Shown here in pieces: positions 21,909 through 32,919 of a stretch of DNA of 64,000 bases. The translations under genes and the position numbers were made by a program. The stretch's first letter is position 1, and every line of letters begins with the position of its first letter. Origin of the DNA: Arachis hypogaea (lineage: Eukaryota > Streptophyta > Magnoliopsida > Fabales > Fabaceae); the NCBI RefSeq assembly GCF_003086295.3, contig NC_092040.1:61731559-61795558 (forward strand). Direction: 5' to 3'. The notes under the pieces are model-generated. The model saw only the letters and a program-made list of their open reading frames with translations, ran no database searches and was not told the DNA's origin.

Positions 21909-23570
21909 TCAAGGTGGCTTGTGCTTGTACTCATCTTGGAACTTCCACCAATGCTTGGACTTCCAATAAGCTCCATCATTCAAGATTAATATCTCCAAGC
22001 TTTGATGGAGTTCTTCACAAACCATGGGCTCCCAATGTTGATCCTCATGTGTTCCCGGATCCCATATTTTGTCTTCACACCCATCTCCAAGTTGATTATC
22101 ATTAATCCATGTGGGTGGTGAGTAAGGTGAATTCTCAACAAAGTGACCAAACATCCTTCTAGACCCATGTACTCTAGTTATACACCAACCTTTGCTATCT
22201 AGCTTTGGACATGTGACCATAGTGAACCTAGAATGATGCTTCCAACCACTAACCATCTCCTTTTTACTCTTAAAGCCACAAATATATCTAAGTTGACCAT
22301 CCGTTTCAAGCAAACCATATTCAAGGGGAATAATAAAGCTTGCGTATAAGGAATTTACCCACTTGAATGAGAGAGTGGATGGTGGTGGCTTGGGGAGAGG
22401 TATCTCCAATGTGCTTGCAAGCTCTACTCCCTTGTTTGCTTCCTTGATTGCCTCCACCTTTTCACAAACTTCTTCACTTTCAATCCTTTGTTCATCAATT
22501 TCTTCTAACTCTTCTCCATCACTCAAGTCATAAATGGGAGGTTGAGAGAAATCTACCTCCACATCACTTTCAAATTCATTGGGAGAAGGTTCTTCAAATT
22601 CAAAGGATTCTTCACCAAGAAGATTGGATGCATGATCTTCATCACCAAGGGAACTCAATTCTTGTTTTACTCCTTCCAAGTCTTCATATGGGATATGCCT
22701 TGGAGGTTGTGCACATTCCTCCTCAACATCAACTTCAATCTTCTTGGAGGGGTTTTCTATAACTCTAGGTTCCCATGGAAGTTCCGCATCTCCTAAGTCT
22801 TCAACCACTTCTTCCTTTTCTTCAATGGTCATAGGTTCCTCCAATTGTTCTAACACAAAGTAGCATTCCTTCTTTTCCACCGACGTTTCCAATCTCTTCT
22901 TTAAGCTATGCTCCTCTTTAGATTCTCCACATGTATCCATGGGAGTTCCTTGAGTGTCCAAAAGTTGGGATGCTAGCCGGTTTACCACCTCATCCAAGGC
23001 GGTCATGAATTGTTGCACATCCCTTGTCATCTCCTCTTGTCCTTGAAGAAGAACACCGAGGGTTTCATCCATTAGAGATTGGGGTGGATGGGAGGGTTCA
23101 TCATTTTGGAGAAAGGGTTCATTATAGGAAGGTGGTTCTTCTTGGTAAGGTGGTGGTGTGTATTGAGGTGGTTCTTGGGAGTAGTAATCTTGGAATTGTG
23201 GTTCCATGTATGGCTCATATGGTTCAAAAGGAGGTTGGTATGGTGGGTAAGGATCATGGTCATATGGAGGTGTTTGTTGAAAATAGGCTTGTGAGTGTGG
23301 TTGAGGTTCATGTTGAGGGTATGACTCATAGGCATATGGTGGTGGTTCTTGAAAATCACAAGGAGAGTCACCATAGCCATTTGATTGATATGCATCTAAA
23401 AATGGCTCTTCTTCATAGTGCATTGGTGGGGGTTGTTGCCATGAGGATTGATCATAAGCATATGGCTCTTCCCACCTTTGATTATCCCATTCTTGATACA
23501 CAACTTCATTATAGCTCTCATCACTTACAACATAATTGTAATCACACTCATAGCCAAAATGAGAATCCAT
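21909..23570 (-). CDS. N1 gag-like protein, 553 aa
   Basis: The start is chosen at the ATG at 23570 (MDSHFGYECDYNYV). The frame is open upstream to 23834, but that part is leader and LTR. The N-terminal 180 residues are a Tyr/Pro/Glu-rich low-complexity tract with repeats such as PPYDHDPYPPYQPP. A short helical segment follows (DETLGVLLQGQEEMTRDVQQ), then long acidic stretches, and a C-terminal block with FKWVNSLYASFIIPLEYGL and GRKSK-like basic words. No zinc knuckle, protease or polymerase motif is seen. By position (after the tRNA-Asp site) it replaces gag. Similar proteins are encoded by gag-only elements in legumes; the function is unknown. The intact 553-codon frame in a very young element suggests coding constraint until recently. 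Confidence 0.75.
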   Translation of the reverse strand: MDSHFGYECDYNYVVSDESYNEVVYQEWDNQRWEEPYAYDQSSWQQPPPMHYEEEPFLDAYQSNGYGDSPCDFQEPPPYAYESYPQHEPQPHSQAYFQQTPPYDHDPYPPYQPPFEPYEPYMEPQFQDYYSQEPPQYTPPPYQEEPPSYNEPFLQNDEPSHPPQSLMDETLGVLLQGQEEMTRDVQQFMTALDEVVNRLASQLLDTQGTPMDTCGESKEEHSLKKRLETSVEKKECYFVLEQLEEPMTIEEKEEVVEDLGDAELPWEPRVIENPSKKIEVDVEEECAQPPRHIPYEDLEGVKQELSSLGDEDHASNLLGEESFEFEEPSPNEFESDVEVDFSQPPIYDLSDGEELEEIDEQRIESEEVCEKVEAIKEANKGVELASTLEIPLPKPPPSTLSFKWVNSLYASFIIPLEYGLLETDGQLRYICGFKSKKEMVSGWKHHSRFTMVTCPKLDSKGWCITRVHGSRRMFGHFVENSPYSPPTWINDNQLGDGCEDKIWDPGTHEDQHWEPMVCEELHQSLEILILNDGAYWKSKHWWKFQDEYKHKPP

Positions 23571-23708
23571 GATAGCAAGAAAAAAAATGAAAATAAAATC
23601 AAATAAGAAACAAAGAAAACTAACAAAAACTAACAAAGAGACAAAAAAGCAAGTATATTCACAATATTCACATATATACAATAACCAATAACACAACACC
23701 ATTGCAAT

Positions 23709-23726
23709 TCCCCGGCAACGGCGCCA
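23709..23726 (-). other. N1 primer-binding site (tRNA-Asp)
   Basis: TGGCGCCGTTGCCGGGGA on the minus strand, a perfect complement to the 3' end of plant tRNA-Asp, three bases inside the 5' LTR. Confidence 0.95.
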
Positions 23727-23729
23727 TTT

Positions 23730-25298
23730 TGACGATTGGATTTTTGACGGTTTAGAATTTCTCAAATAAAATCTCGTCGAAGTATAGTTTCTAAACCAAG
23801 CAATAATCCTTTCGTACAAAAAGTTGTTTGTCACTAAAACAAACCCCTAAATTTATAAACCGAAGTATTCAAACCTCGGGTCGTTCTCCCTAGGAATTGT
23901 AATGAAGTGTCTTGTTATTGGTTTGAGTTGTTTTGGGGTTTTGGATAAGAGACATGAAAGTAAATGGCAATGAAAATAAACTAACAACTATAAAAGGCTC
24001 TTGGCAAGGTATGAAAATTAGAAGTCCTATCCTAGTTATCCTTCTCAATTGTGATGAGAATTGTTCATTGCTACCACTTAGTTAACCCTTACTAAATAAA
24101 GGAAAGTCAAGTAGATGAATTGACTTGAGCCACAAGTCCTAGCCAACTCCCAAGGAAAGACTAGCTTTAGTGCACTCCAAACCAATTAGCAATTTCTCCA
24201 ATTACCAATCAACAAAGGAATTAGATAACTCAAGTGTCACTAATTACTCTACCTAGTCCAAGAGGAACAAAATCTATACTATATCTAGAAGAGGCATTTC
24301 AACAAACACATAAAAGGCAATAAAAGTAAACAACATAAATTGCAAGAATTAAAGAGAGATCTAACTACAAAGGCAAGAGATCAACAATAGAAAAGCAAAG
24401 AAGAACAATTATTATGAATTACCTCTTATTGAATTGGAAGAAAATGGAAAGAACAATAGTAGATCTACAACAAAATATAAGAACAACATAAAGGAAATTA
24501 CAATAAAGGAATTGAAGAAGATGAATGTAACAACAAAGAATTGAAAGGTAGAAGTAGAAGAAAGCAAAGATTAAAACCTAGATCTAAGAACTAATCCTAA
24601 TCCTAATCCTAATTCTAGAGAGAAGTGAGAGCTTCTCTCTCTAGAAACTACTTCTAACTACTAAACTAAAACTAATGGTAACTAACATATGGTAAAGTAT
24701 GAAAGTCTGTTCATTTCCCCTTCAATCCTTGGCTTAAATAGCATCAGAAATGAGTTGAATTGGCCCACAAGGCTTCTAAAATCGCTGGCCACGTTTTGCT
24801 TTAAGTGAACCAGGTGGCAGCAACGGCGCGTGCGCGTACTTTGCGCGTGCGCGCCACCATACGTGTAACAACTATGGCAAATCTTATATCGTTTCGAAGC
24901 CCCGGATGTTAGCTTTCTAACCCAACTGGAACCGCATCATTTGGACCTCTGTAGCTCAAGTTATGGTCGTTTAAGTGCGAAGAGGTCGGCTTGACAGCTT
25001 TCCGGTTCTTTCATTTCTTCATGAGTTCTCCAACTTTTCATGCTTTCTTTCTTCATTCCCTTGATCCAATCTTTGCCTCCCAAACCTTAAATCACTTAAC
25101 AAACATATCAAGGCATCTAATGGAATCAAGGTGAATTAGATTTAGCTATTTTAAGGCCTAAAAAGCATGTTTTCACTCTTAAGCACAATTAAAGGAGAAT
25201 ATACAAAACCATGCTATTTCATTGAGTAAATGTGGGTAAAAGGTCATAAAATCCCCTAAAATCAAGCACAAGATAAACCCTACAAATAGGGTTTGTCA
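23730..25298 (-). repeat. N1 5' LTR, full length
   Basis: 1569 bp, TGACAAACCCTATTTGTAGG at 25298 to ...CCAATCGTCA at 23730. The start holds an 8-bp perfect inverted repeat AAACCCTA/TAGGGTTT (25275-25294). Repeats GCGCGTGCGCGTACTTTGCG lie at about 24830. Confidence 0.92.
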
Positions 25299-25660
25299 TC
25301 TAACCAATCAACTGGCTCTCATAGAAAATCATCAAGAGGTACTAAACATAAAACAACTATGAGTGATATATTAGAATCAGAAATGGAAAGAATGAGTCAG
25401 GGCATTCAAGCATTGACTGAAATGATGAAGGATGGGAATCGTTTCTATGAGAGATCAATTGATATTGCCAAAAAGCAAATGTTAGAACAAGTGCAGGTAG
25501 CTAAGGAGCAAGTTCAAATAGCTAAATAATAAGTGCAAATAGCTGAAAGGGGGCTTGTGATTTTTGAGCTAGGTAGGCTTCAAATTTACTATGCAGAGAA
25601 GATCGAGTTAAGAGAGAATTTTTTGGTTTTCCAACTGATGTGCATCTTGCCACATTATAT
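25299..25660 (+). pseudogene. Harbinger partner ORF, 3' part
   Basis: Resumes after N1 with SSNQSTGSHRKSSRG, ILESEMERMSQGIQALTEMM and a heptad-like AKKQMLEQVQVAKEQVQIAK, then two consecutive TAA stops near 25528. In the same frame VQIAERGLVIFELGR continues beyond them. This is the helical C-terminus expected after the Myb/SANT domain at 17043-17267. Confidence 0.55.
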
Positions 25661-25907
25661 GAGTTAATGAAAGAAGCTGGTGCATTTTAGGAACAATAGT
25701 CCTAATAATGTGGCTAATATTTTGAGACTGGAATAAGTATGAGTTTAGGATCGAGGAAGGTACCAGTATCTTCATATTTTGTGGGTAACATATCTATGAC
25801 TTTATGAAGGGATATGATGATAATACTTTATGCCTTTGTATTTTTATGACTTTCATAACTATAACTATTGTTTACTATGCTATTAGCAATGACTTGATCA
25901 AAGAGGT
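25661..25907 (+). other. Harbinger 3' non-coding, before S2
   Basis: AT-rich sequence without a gene. It ends with CTATGCTATTAGCAATGACT, repeated with changes right after S2. Confidence 0.4.
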
Positions 25908-27526
25908 TGATGAATGAAAATTAATGCTCACGGATAGTAGCAAGTGCATCAGATCCTTCAAGTAATACCGCGGTGAGTGGATATCGTTTCCACGAGGATT
26001 AACGAATTGAGATAGGAAACGTCTAATTAAATATCTAATTAGATCGATCAAACCGTAGATTTTGGATTGTGGATCTTGAAGAAAAGAAGAAACAAAAGAA
26101 GAGAATCGGGAGAATGCTTGAAGTTGAAAGCAAATCAATAAATGAGAATGTTGAAGGTTTCGGAAATGTTTGATTCTTGGAAGAACAATGCTTATGCTTT
26201 CTTATTTAATTCATGCAAAAATCTTTTCACAGCAAATCATTTATATCAAATCCCAATTCCTTGGTGGTTTAATTTTTCTAAACCAATTAATTATCAATTC
26301 CTTGGTAAACTAATCGAGAGAAGAGGTGAAGAACGGTTTCAACTTTAAGCCATACAATCTTCAAGAACTATCACTAGTCAAATTATATGTCACTTATTCG
26401 AACTAGATCTAGATAAGTGAAGATTGTGAGACGAGTTTTAATCTAATTCTTAAATTAATTTTTCCAAATATAAAATCAGAATCCAAGACAGAATTAAAGT
26501 ATTTTCAAATAGTTCTAACCTTTAGTGATGAAGAACAAAACTCAATTTTGAAAAATTAAAGAAGCATGAATTCAAATAAAGAAAACACTTGCATTATTAT
26601 TCCTAAAACCAAACAGAGCTCCTAACCTTCAATGGAAGAGGTTTAGTAACTCATCATAGAAAATAAACTAGTCTTAATGATGAGAGAGATGTGTGATCCG
26701 ATGGATTATGGTCTTCCTTGTGAACAAGGTTCACTTATTTATAACCTATGTTCTATCTACAATTCAAATTACAAACTAACCCTAATCTTATCTTTCGGAA
26801 AGATAGAGGATAGTTAACTACCTACTTTAAATTCAAATCAAAACAATAATTCAAATATAATATAGAAACAAATCCTAACAATCATATCTTTATATTTTAA
26901 AAGGGATTAATGATAACTAATCTTCTTGAATCTTCAATCTTTAATCTTTGGATGTGATTAAGACTTCTAATGATTTGTTATAAATGAACTTGTGCCTTAA
27001 TAAATGTTACATCCTAGGAGTTTGAGAGGTGTTGAATGTCGGGCTTGCATCTTCAAATTTGGGTGTTGGCTCAAGTAGTAATCCTCCGGGGCTTCATGGC
27101 TGCCAAGCTTGGCTTGATGGACGTCGGGCTTGTGTTTGGAAGCTAGGAGGGACATCAGGCTTGTTTGATTGGACGTCGGGCTTATGTCCCAAATGGAGGG
27201 AGTGCTGGTCTTGTGGAGCTGTCCGTCGGGCGTGTGTCTAATTGGAGAGGAGATGTTTGGCGTTCACTCTTGAAGGCTGGGCATCCAGTTTGATACCTTT
27301 TTGGCCCGGTTGGACTATCCTTGAACTGTATTTGTGTTTTCTTGCTAAAAAGGTTTTAATCCTTGATTATTTTGAGATAAAAATTTCTAAAAATACAAAA
27401 AAACTAATATAACTCCAAATACTTTATTAGTTATGAAATTCCACTAAAAAACAAAAACAATTTGATTAAAATCTAAGAAAACAAATGAAAAAAACTCTAA
27501 AAACTACTTAAGATGAAGTGTCATCA
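25908..27526 (-). mobile_element. Solo LTR S2
   Basis: 1619 bp. On the minus strand it starts TGATGACACTTCATCTTAAG and ends ...TTTTCATTCATCA. The flanking 5-mers are GAGGT (25903-25907) and GAGAT (27527-27531), a TSD with one mismatch. The end near 25950 has AATACCGCGGTGAGTGGATA and TCCACGAGGATTAACG, the usual pre-end text of this LTR group. A repeat of the word CGTCGGGCTTG occupies about 27030-27290. No internal region. Confidence 0.82.
27030..27290. repeat. GGACGTCGGGCTTG repeats in S2
   Basis: Six or so irregular copies of GTCGGGCTTG or a variant within the U3 part of S2. It encodes a spurious 70-codon frame on the plus strand. Confidence 0.7.
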
Positions 27527-27837
27527 GAGATCTATGCTATATTAGTAATGACTTGATCAAAAAGGTTTCAGATAATAATGTTAGCTTTGTTAGTTCCATT
27601 GGTATTGTGATTTTTGTTTTTAGCCGACCTTAACCTGTTATTATGTAAGACCTCTTTGATGTGTATTAGTTAATGTAATATAAGATCCAATATATTAGTC
27701 AGATGATATAATATGATCTATTAGTATATTTGGAACTATGAACATTTAATTATTAATTTATGTGTCTTCCTCTTAAAGTTGTCTCCAATCTATAAGTTGG
27801 TATGAGTATTAGATCACTCCAATTTTATAATTTTTTA

Positions 27838-27874
<37 letters not shown>

Positions 27875-28239
27875 TATAAAATTTATATTCCTAACTTCTT
27901 ATATTAAAAATATAGTTAAATTTTGTTATTATTATTTATTGAAGCTGTTAAATATGTGACATAATTATATACATAACATTTCTATATAATATAAAAGATA
28001 AAATTGTCATTATATAACTTTATTTTTTTTCTTTTACTTTTCTTTTCAAACAAACACCGTAAATTAATCATCCTTCAATATCTTTTTATCTTACTTTTTT
28101 TCATCTAAACAAATCAATAAAAATTAAATTTTACCTCAATTTTTTTTTTATTTCTTTTTACTCAATTTCATTCTTTTCTATTTCTTTCCTCCACCAAACA
28201 AATCCTTTCTATTTCTTTCCTCCACCAAACAAAGCCTTA
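27527..28239 (+). other. Harbinger right flank and terminal repeat
   Basis: After S2, a second version of the CTATGCTA...ATGACTTGATCAAA word, then AT-rich DNA. It ends with two near-identical 28-bp units (TTTCTATTTCTTTCCTCCAC plus CAAACAAA) at 28176-28233. The last bases CCACCAAACAAAGCC followed by TTA (28237-28239) read on the minus strand as TAA then GGCTTTGTTTGGTGG, the form of a PIF/Harbinger terminal inverted repeat with its 3-bp target site. The left end is outside the window, so the assignment is by form only. Confidence 0.5.
27838..27875. repeat. (ATT)n microsatellite
   Basis: About 12 perfect TTA/ATT units. Confidence 0.97.
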
Positions 28240-29030
28240 GATTTGTCAAAATTTAGCACAAATTTCCTCTAATTGACTTCTAGTGAAATCCGTCATAGCA
28301 TGTAACCAGTACACTGCTACCCTTATCATTATTAGTCCACTAGCGTACGTGAAAAAAAAAAATAAAAGATTTAACTAACATATATCCTAATCACACATAA
28401 TAAATTTATTATTAGTGAAAAATTTTAAACATTTTTATTTAATGAATATAAAATAAATACATAAAAAATTTAATTTTTTTATATTTTCAATAAAAAAAAT
28501 TTTAATTTATAAACTTAACATATGTCCTTAAAGCACGTATTAGCTAAACCCAAAAATAAATCATGTGTTTGTCACAAGATTCTTAATGACGTTTTTTGGT
28601 TTTTCTTGAGTTAAGGTTTATAAAAAGGAATGAAATGAAATGACTAAACTGTCCTCTATACAAGGTAAGCTCTAAAGACAATAAAATCCTTTAAGAAAAA
28701 TGTTATCAGATTATGTACTCTTATTCTCTTCTTTATCATAGAAGAGCATGTTGCCAGCTAGCCACCTTTTTCTCATCTTCATTAAGCTCTTAACGAATGA
28801 ACCTTCTACATGGAACAAGTTGAGTTTTGACAAGAATACCCCTTCCATACTATCGTCTAGTGCTTAATTTGGTAGGAGATTCACTTTGGCATATCTCAAA
28901 AAGTTCGCTGACCTTTACAATAGTGAGAATTATACCAAGTGAAGTACCATATTGTAGACATGAAGAAGCTATTTGGTACTACATATTGAAAGTGTCCATC
29001 ACTTGAAGAATTCGGATATGTTATCAATTG
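28240..29030. other. Intergenic, 3' of SFR2
   Basis: No gene seen. A short foldback (about 28365-28555, TAACATATATCC with GGACATATGTTAAG in reverse) looks like a degraded MITE. The last 150 bp probably contain the SFR2 3' UTR and poly(A) site; no unique signal can be chosen. Confidence 0.5.
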
Positions 29031-32000
29031 CTAATTTGGAAGACGCTGAAGAACTAAATTGGGATTTTCTTTTTGAGGTTTCCTTTTCTTCTTTAGGGAG
29101 AAGGGTCGGATGATGAATCTTGAGAAGCGGCTCAAATGATCCTGGAGACCTTCCATCTCATAATGACCAAACCGCCAATCTCGTTTGATATATGGCCGCT
29201 GTATAGGCTCATCAAGTCCACCTGTCATAAGACGCAACAATAATTAAAGTTTATATTTATCAGCACAAAGTCACAAACACAACAAAAGTCTAACCATGTT
29301 CATAGCCCTCTGGGCATAAGCTTTCTTCATGTTTCCATGGAAGAACTTTAACCAACATTTTTTTAACCAACTTAGTAGTGAATTCACCAATGCCAAACAA
29401 CTTTTGTAAGTTATTTAAGGTTTCAAGGCGTTCATACATAGTTGGTTCCTGGTAAGGCACTAAGGCATCAACCGCATTAACAAGGTGAGAGATAGTGTTA
29501 AGCCTTGCTCTAAATTTATAAGACAGGAACAGCAAGATTTTATATTTTATGCTTTAAATCAACCGTAGAGGATAATTAAGCTTCTCTGCATGCACATAGA
29601 GACAATTTTAGCTGAAAATAAGAATTTAGATAATTACCTGCATACATTAAACCATGTTTGTCCACAGCCCGGTAAAATGGCCTTGTTTTCTTCTCTCTAA
29701 CAGCTCTTTGGAGTTCATCCCACGCTCCATCACGATCTTCACGTGTAACTTTTCCTGTAGTCACAATCTGCAATAAACAGCTCAGTGAAACTGTAAAAAA
29801 TAATTAGACACAGCATGTGACAAGGAGAAACAAATGCAGATTTGGAGCGCTAACTCTAGAAAATAGATGGTAAGAAGGGCGGGGGATCCGTGCTAGATTG
29901 TTTTTGCGGTCAACTGCTACAAGTCCAAACTTGGGACCGTATCCATCAGCCCACTCCCAGTTATCAGAAATAGTCCAGAACAAGTAACCAAGCACAGGCA
30001 CGCCCTGTAAAAAATTAAAAGAAGGACTAACATATGATTAGTATTTATAGAAGGAAAAAAAGAATAATTTTAAGCAAATGGAGACTTAAACCATGATCAT
30101 GGTTGCATAAATTGCAAGCAAATGCTCCAACATATATGGTCGCCGGATCACATCTGTCTCATCTGAAACTCCGTTCTCAGTAATGATGAAGGGGACATTT
30201 AAATGCTTGTATCTTTCATGGAACTGGAGCAACATTCGGTACAAGCCATCAGGATATACCCCACGACCAGATTCACTGTACTCATCAGTTTCTACCAGTC
30301 TCAGGCCAGGCCCTGAAACCACTTCCTGAAATCAATGCCGGTTTCCTAATGTTAATAATGTACGTCATAATCAGATACATAGCATGCAGTGCAGTTATCA
30401 AGGTTAAGAAAACAAACCTGCCCATAGTAATTAATGCCTATGAAGTCCAGCTTGTCAGATATTCCATCAATATATGGGAATATAGTCAATGAATTAGCCA
30501 AGGTAACAGCAGCAACATCAAACAGACCATAGGGTCGCATAAACGACACATGGTGTGCGACACCCACCATTGTATTTGATGAGCTACTTCCAAAAAGATA
30601 TCAATCAGATAATTACCACACAATTCAAAAAGCAACAAAGGAGAGTAATAAATTTCAAATGTGCAGGTCCTGCTTAATGAGACGAGGTTGCAGAAAAGAT
30701 TCAGTTAAACTGAAAAGAAATGGCAACCAAGGAGTCAACCAGATAATGGATAACATATGAAAATAATAACTATATTATAATGTAGATAACTCCAAGAAAA
30801 GAGGATACATATCTAAAATTTAAAAGGACGTAAAAATGTTCTTTAGATTCCAAGTTCAACAGGTAAACAACAAACAACAACAACAACAAGCCTTGTCCCA
30901 TTAGGAAGTTCAACAGGTAAAGTGACAATAATTTTCCCAAGCTTCCATAAGAAAGGGATACCTTATTTCATGGATGTAGTCATATGCCTTTGAGTGTGCA
31001 ATAGACATCCAATGCATGGCCTGCTGAAAAACACCGGTTGGAAGGGCAGAAGTCGCAGCCTCCAGCATATCAGGATGACCACCAGGCCAAGCTCCAGCAC
31101 AATAAGTTAGCATGCTGAAGACATGCGGCTCATTGAATGTCACCCAGTAGTCTACTAAACCTGATACACTGTTTACAACAAGCCTGCATGGAATGGGAAG
31201 ATAAAGATGTGGTGAAAGCTCATCAGAATGCAAGCAGTTAAGGATGTGAACAATGTCACACAAGCAAGAGGAAGGCTCTTGTACCATAATTCAACTGCTC
31301 TTTGAGAAGTATTACATAAAGAAGGGATAGGATTCAATTACTGGTTCAATAAATGTCTATATTGCCAATGCTATTAATGTTGTTAAGTCAATCATGAGGC
31401 CTCAAATGTGCCCAGTTTACAACAAAAGATAGGTTAACACAGTGCAGCAGTCAATGTCACCAGAAACTAGAGTCTGCAGCAGGTATAGTAAAATGGCATA
31501 GATACAACTTCTACTGAAAGACAATTAACCTGGTAAATTCCATGAAATAATCCACTGTCTTTTCCAGTTTCCAACCTCCATACTCACCCGCCCAGGGTGG
31601 AAGTGAGTGGTGAAAAAGAGTAAGCATCACCTTCATTCCATATGATCGGACCCTTTTGATAATCCACTTGTATCGCTCAATGGCAGCATAGTTGACCTAT
31701 AAAAGGGGGAGTCAAATGAGTAAATTTAAGAAGTAACATACTAACATCTCTTCATCAGTTGAATTGGTTGATAAGGTCCAAAGACAAAACAAAAGTTCAT
31801 AAGTTGAAAAACATATGCATAGGCTCAATTACATAAGGTATTCAGTACTCAGTAATATACGCTTTACCAACGATCAGAAATGACATCATTATGAAAAGCC
31901 AATTTTGTACGTACAGATTCTTTGAGGCCATTGACAGGCTCCTTTGGCATGATTCTTGACCAATCAACTCCCATGCGGAAAACACTAATACCAGTATCGT

Positions 32001-32919
32001 TGGCTAATTTCAATTCTGTATCAGGATCAGACCAAAACCTTAACCTTTCCTCCCTGAAAATTAGGGTTTTTTGCCTTCCATTTATCCACAAGCCTACTCA
32101 TTTAACATTAAAATCCAGGTAAAGAAAAAAGAAATCTCAGGGCTTACGGGTGCGAAACATTATGCCAAGCAGTTACATTATGATGATGTTCTACTTCTTC
32201 TTCTTCTTGTTCTTCTTCTTGACCTTCCACTTCGATGTACTTCTCAAAACCTCTAATCATGGCCTCCATAGCAATCTTAAGAGGTTTCTTACCCTTCTTA
32301 ACTTGCTTACCGGTGTGCCGTGGAGACGCTCCAGCTGTTTGAGAGCCACCATCACCGGCTGCAGAGCCCATCAATGCATCAACCGGCTGCTTCGGCGCTT
32401 TCGGCTCCACGTAGTCAGCCTTTTCTTCAGCAAATTGTAGCCAAGCATCGTCAAGCCTATCCTCAACATGTGCTGGTGCTGTTGCCAAACCAAAGAAAAA
32501 CCCATTCTCTCCTTCTGCAACGTTAAAACAAAACAAAACCATCATCTATCCCTAAGTCCTAATTGTAGCCCGTGCAAGATGCAATCAATTAATCACGACT
32601 AATAAATTACTCAATAACTTAAATCTTATTAGCAACTGCGTAGTGCACTTTAGTTGCCTATAATTAAGTATGCTATTATGTTTTGCAATGAACAACAAAG
32701 CTACTTGCGAATAGGGATGTGTTTGGGACTTGGAAGTGAATACTAACCGGAGAGGTCGAAGACGGCGAGGGTGTCGGAGGACTCGTCGATGGGGGAACGG
32801 AAGGGAAGGAGGTTCTTGTTGCGATAACGGGAGAATGAGAAGGCATTGGCGGCGACAGTCAGTGTAATCAGAGCTCCGGCGAGCTTGGTGGCGGCAGCGA
32901 AGAGCGCCACCAGCGTCAT
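29031..32919 (-). CDS. SFR2: SFR2-type galactolipid:galactolipid galactosyltransferase (GH1 family)
   Basis: Ten exons, minus strand: 32919-32748, 32514-32148, 32053-31915, 31696-31530, 31183-30962, 30586-30418, 30325-30092, 30004-29855, 29767-29638, 29221-29031. All introns are GT-AG, phases agree, and the sum is 647 codons (646 aa plus TAG). SFR2 sits in the chloroplast outer envelope and transfers galactose from MGDG to another galactolipid, making oligogalactolipids and diacylglycerol that stabilise membranes in freezing. Seen here: a hydrophobic N-terminus (residues 4-28), FFFGLATAPAHVEDRLDDAW (63-82), acid/base Glu300 in TFNEPH, nucleophile Glu462 in ITENGVSDET, and the GH1 aglycone-site text FWTISDNWEWADGYGPKFG. 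Arabidopsis SFR2 is 622 aa; the extra length includes an acidic run (residues 152-166) in exon 2. No disabling change is seen, so this is a probable functional host gene. Confidence 0.95.
30868..30905 (-). mobile_element. 5'-truncated SINE tail in SFR2 intron 5
   Basis: A 38-bp insert flanked by a perfect 16-bp duplication AAGTTCAACAGGTAAA (30852-30867 and 30906-30921). On the minus strand it reads CCTAATGGGACAAGGC then TTGTTG repeats, the form of the 3' end of plant Au-type SINEs. It lies 40 bp downstream of the exon 5 donor. Confidence 0.75.

Larger units (their letters stand above)
17408..25298 (-). mobile_element. Element N1: non-autonomous gag-only LTR retrotransposon
   Basis: About 7.9 kb on the minus strand: 5' LTR (25298-23730), tRNA-Asp primer site, one gag-like gene, a long non-coding interior, polypurine tract and 3' LTR (18939-17408). 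No protease, reverse transcriptase or integrase is visible. The LTRs differ by about 5 substitutions and 1 indel in 1.53 kb, so insertion is recent. The last 38 bp or so of the 3' LTR are missing at 17408, and no TSD is found. It must have moved with proteins from a relative, plausibly the P1/P2 family whose LTRs it resembles. Confidence 0.9.

Noticed and set aside
22448..23572. Plus-strand open frames including one of 182 codons
   Set aside because: Antisense shadows of the low-complexity N1 gag-like gene (His/Val-rich from reading the Tyr/Pro codons backwards).
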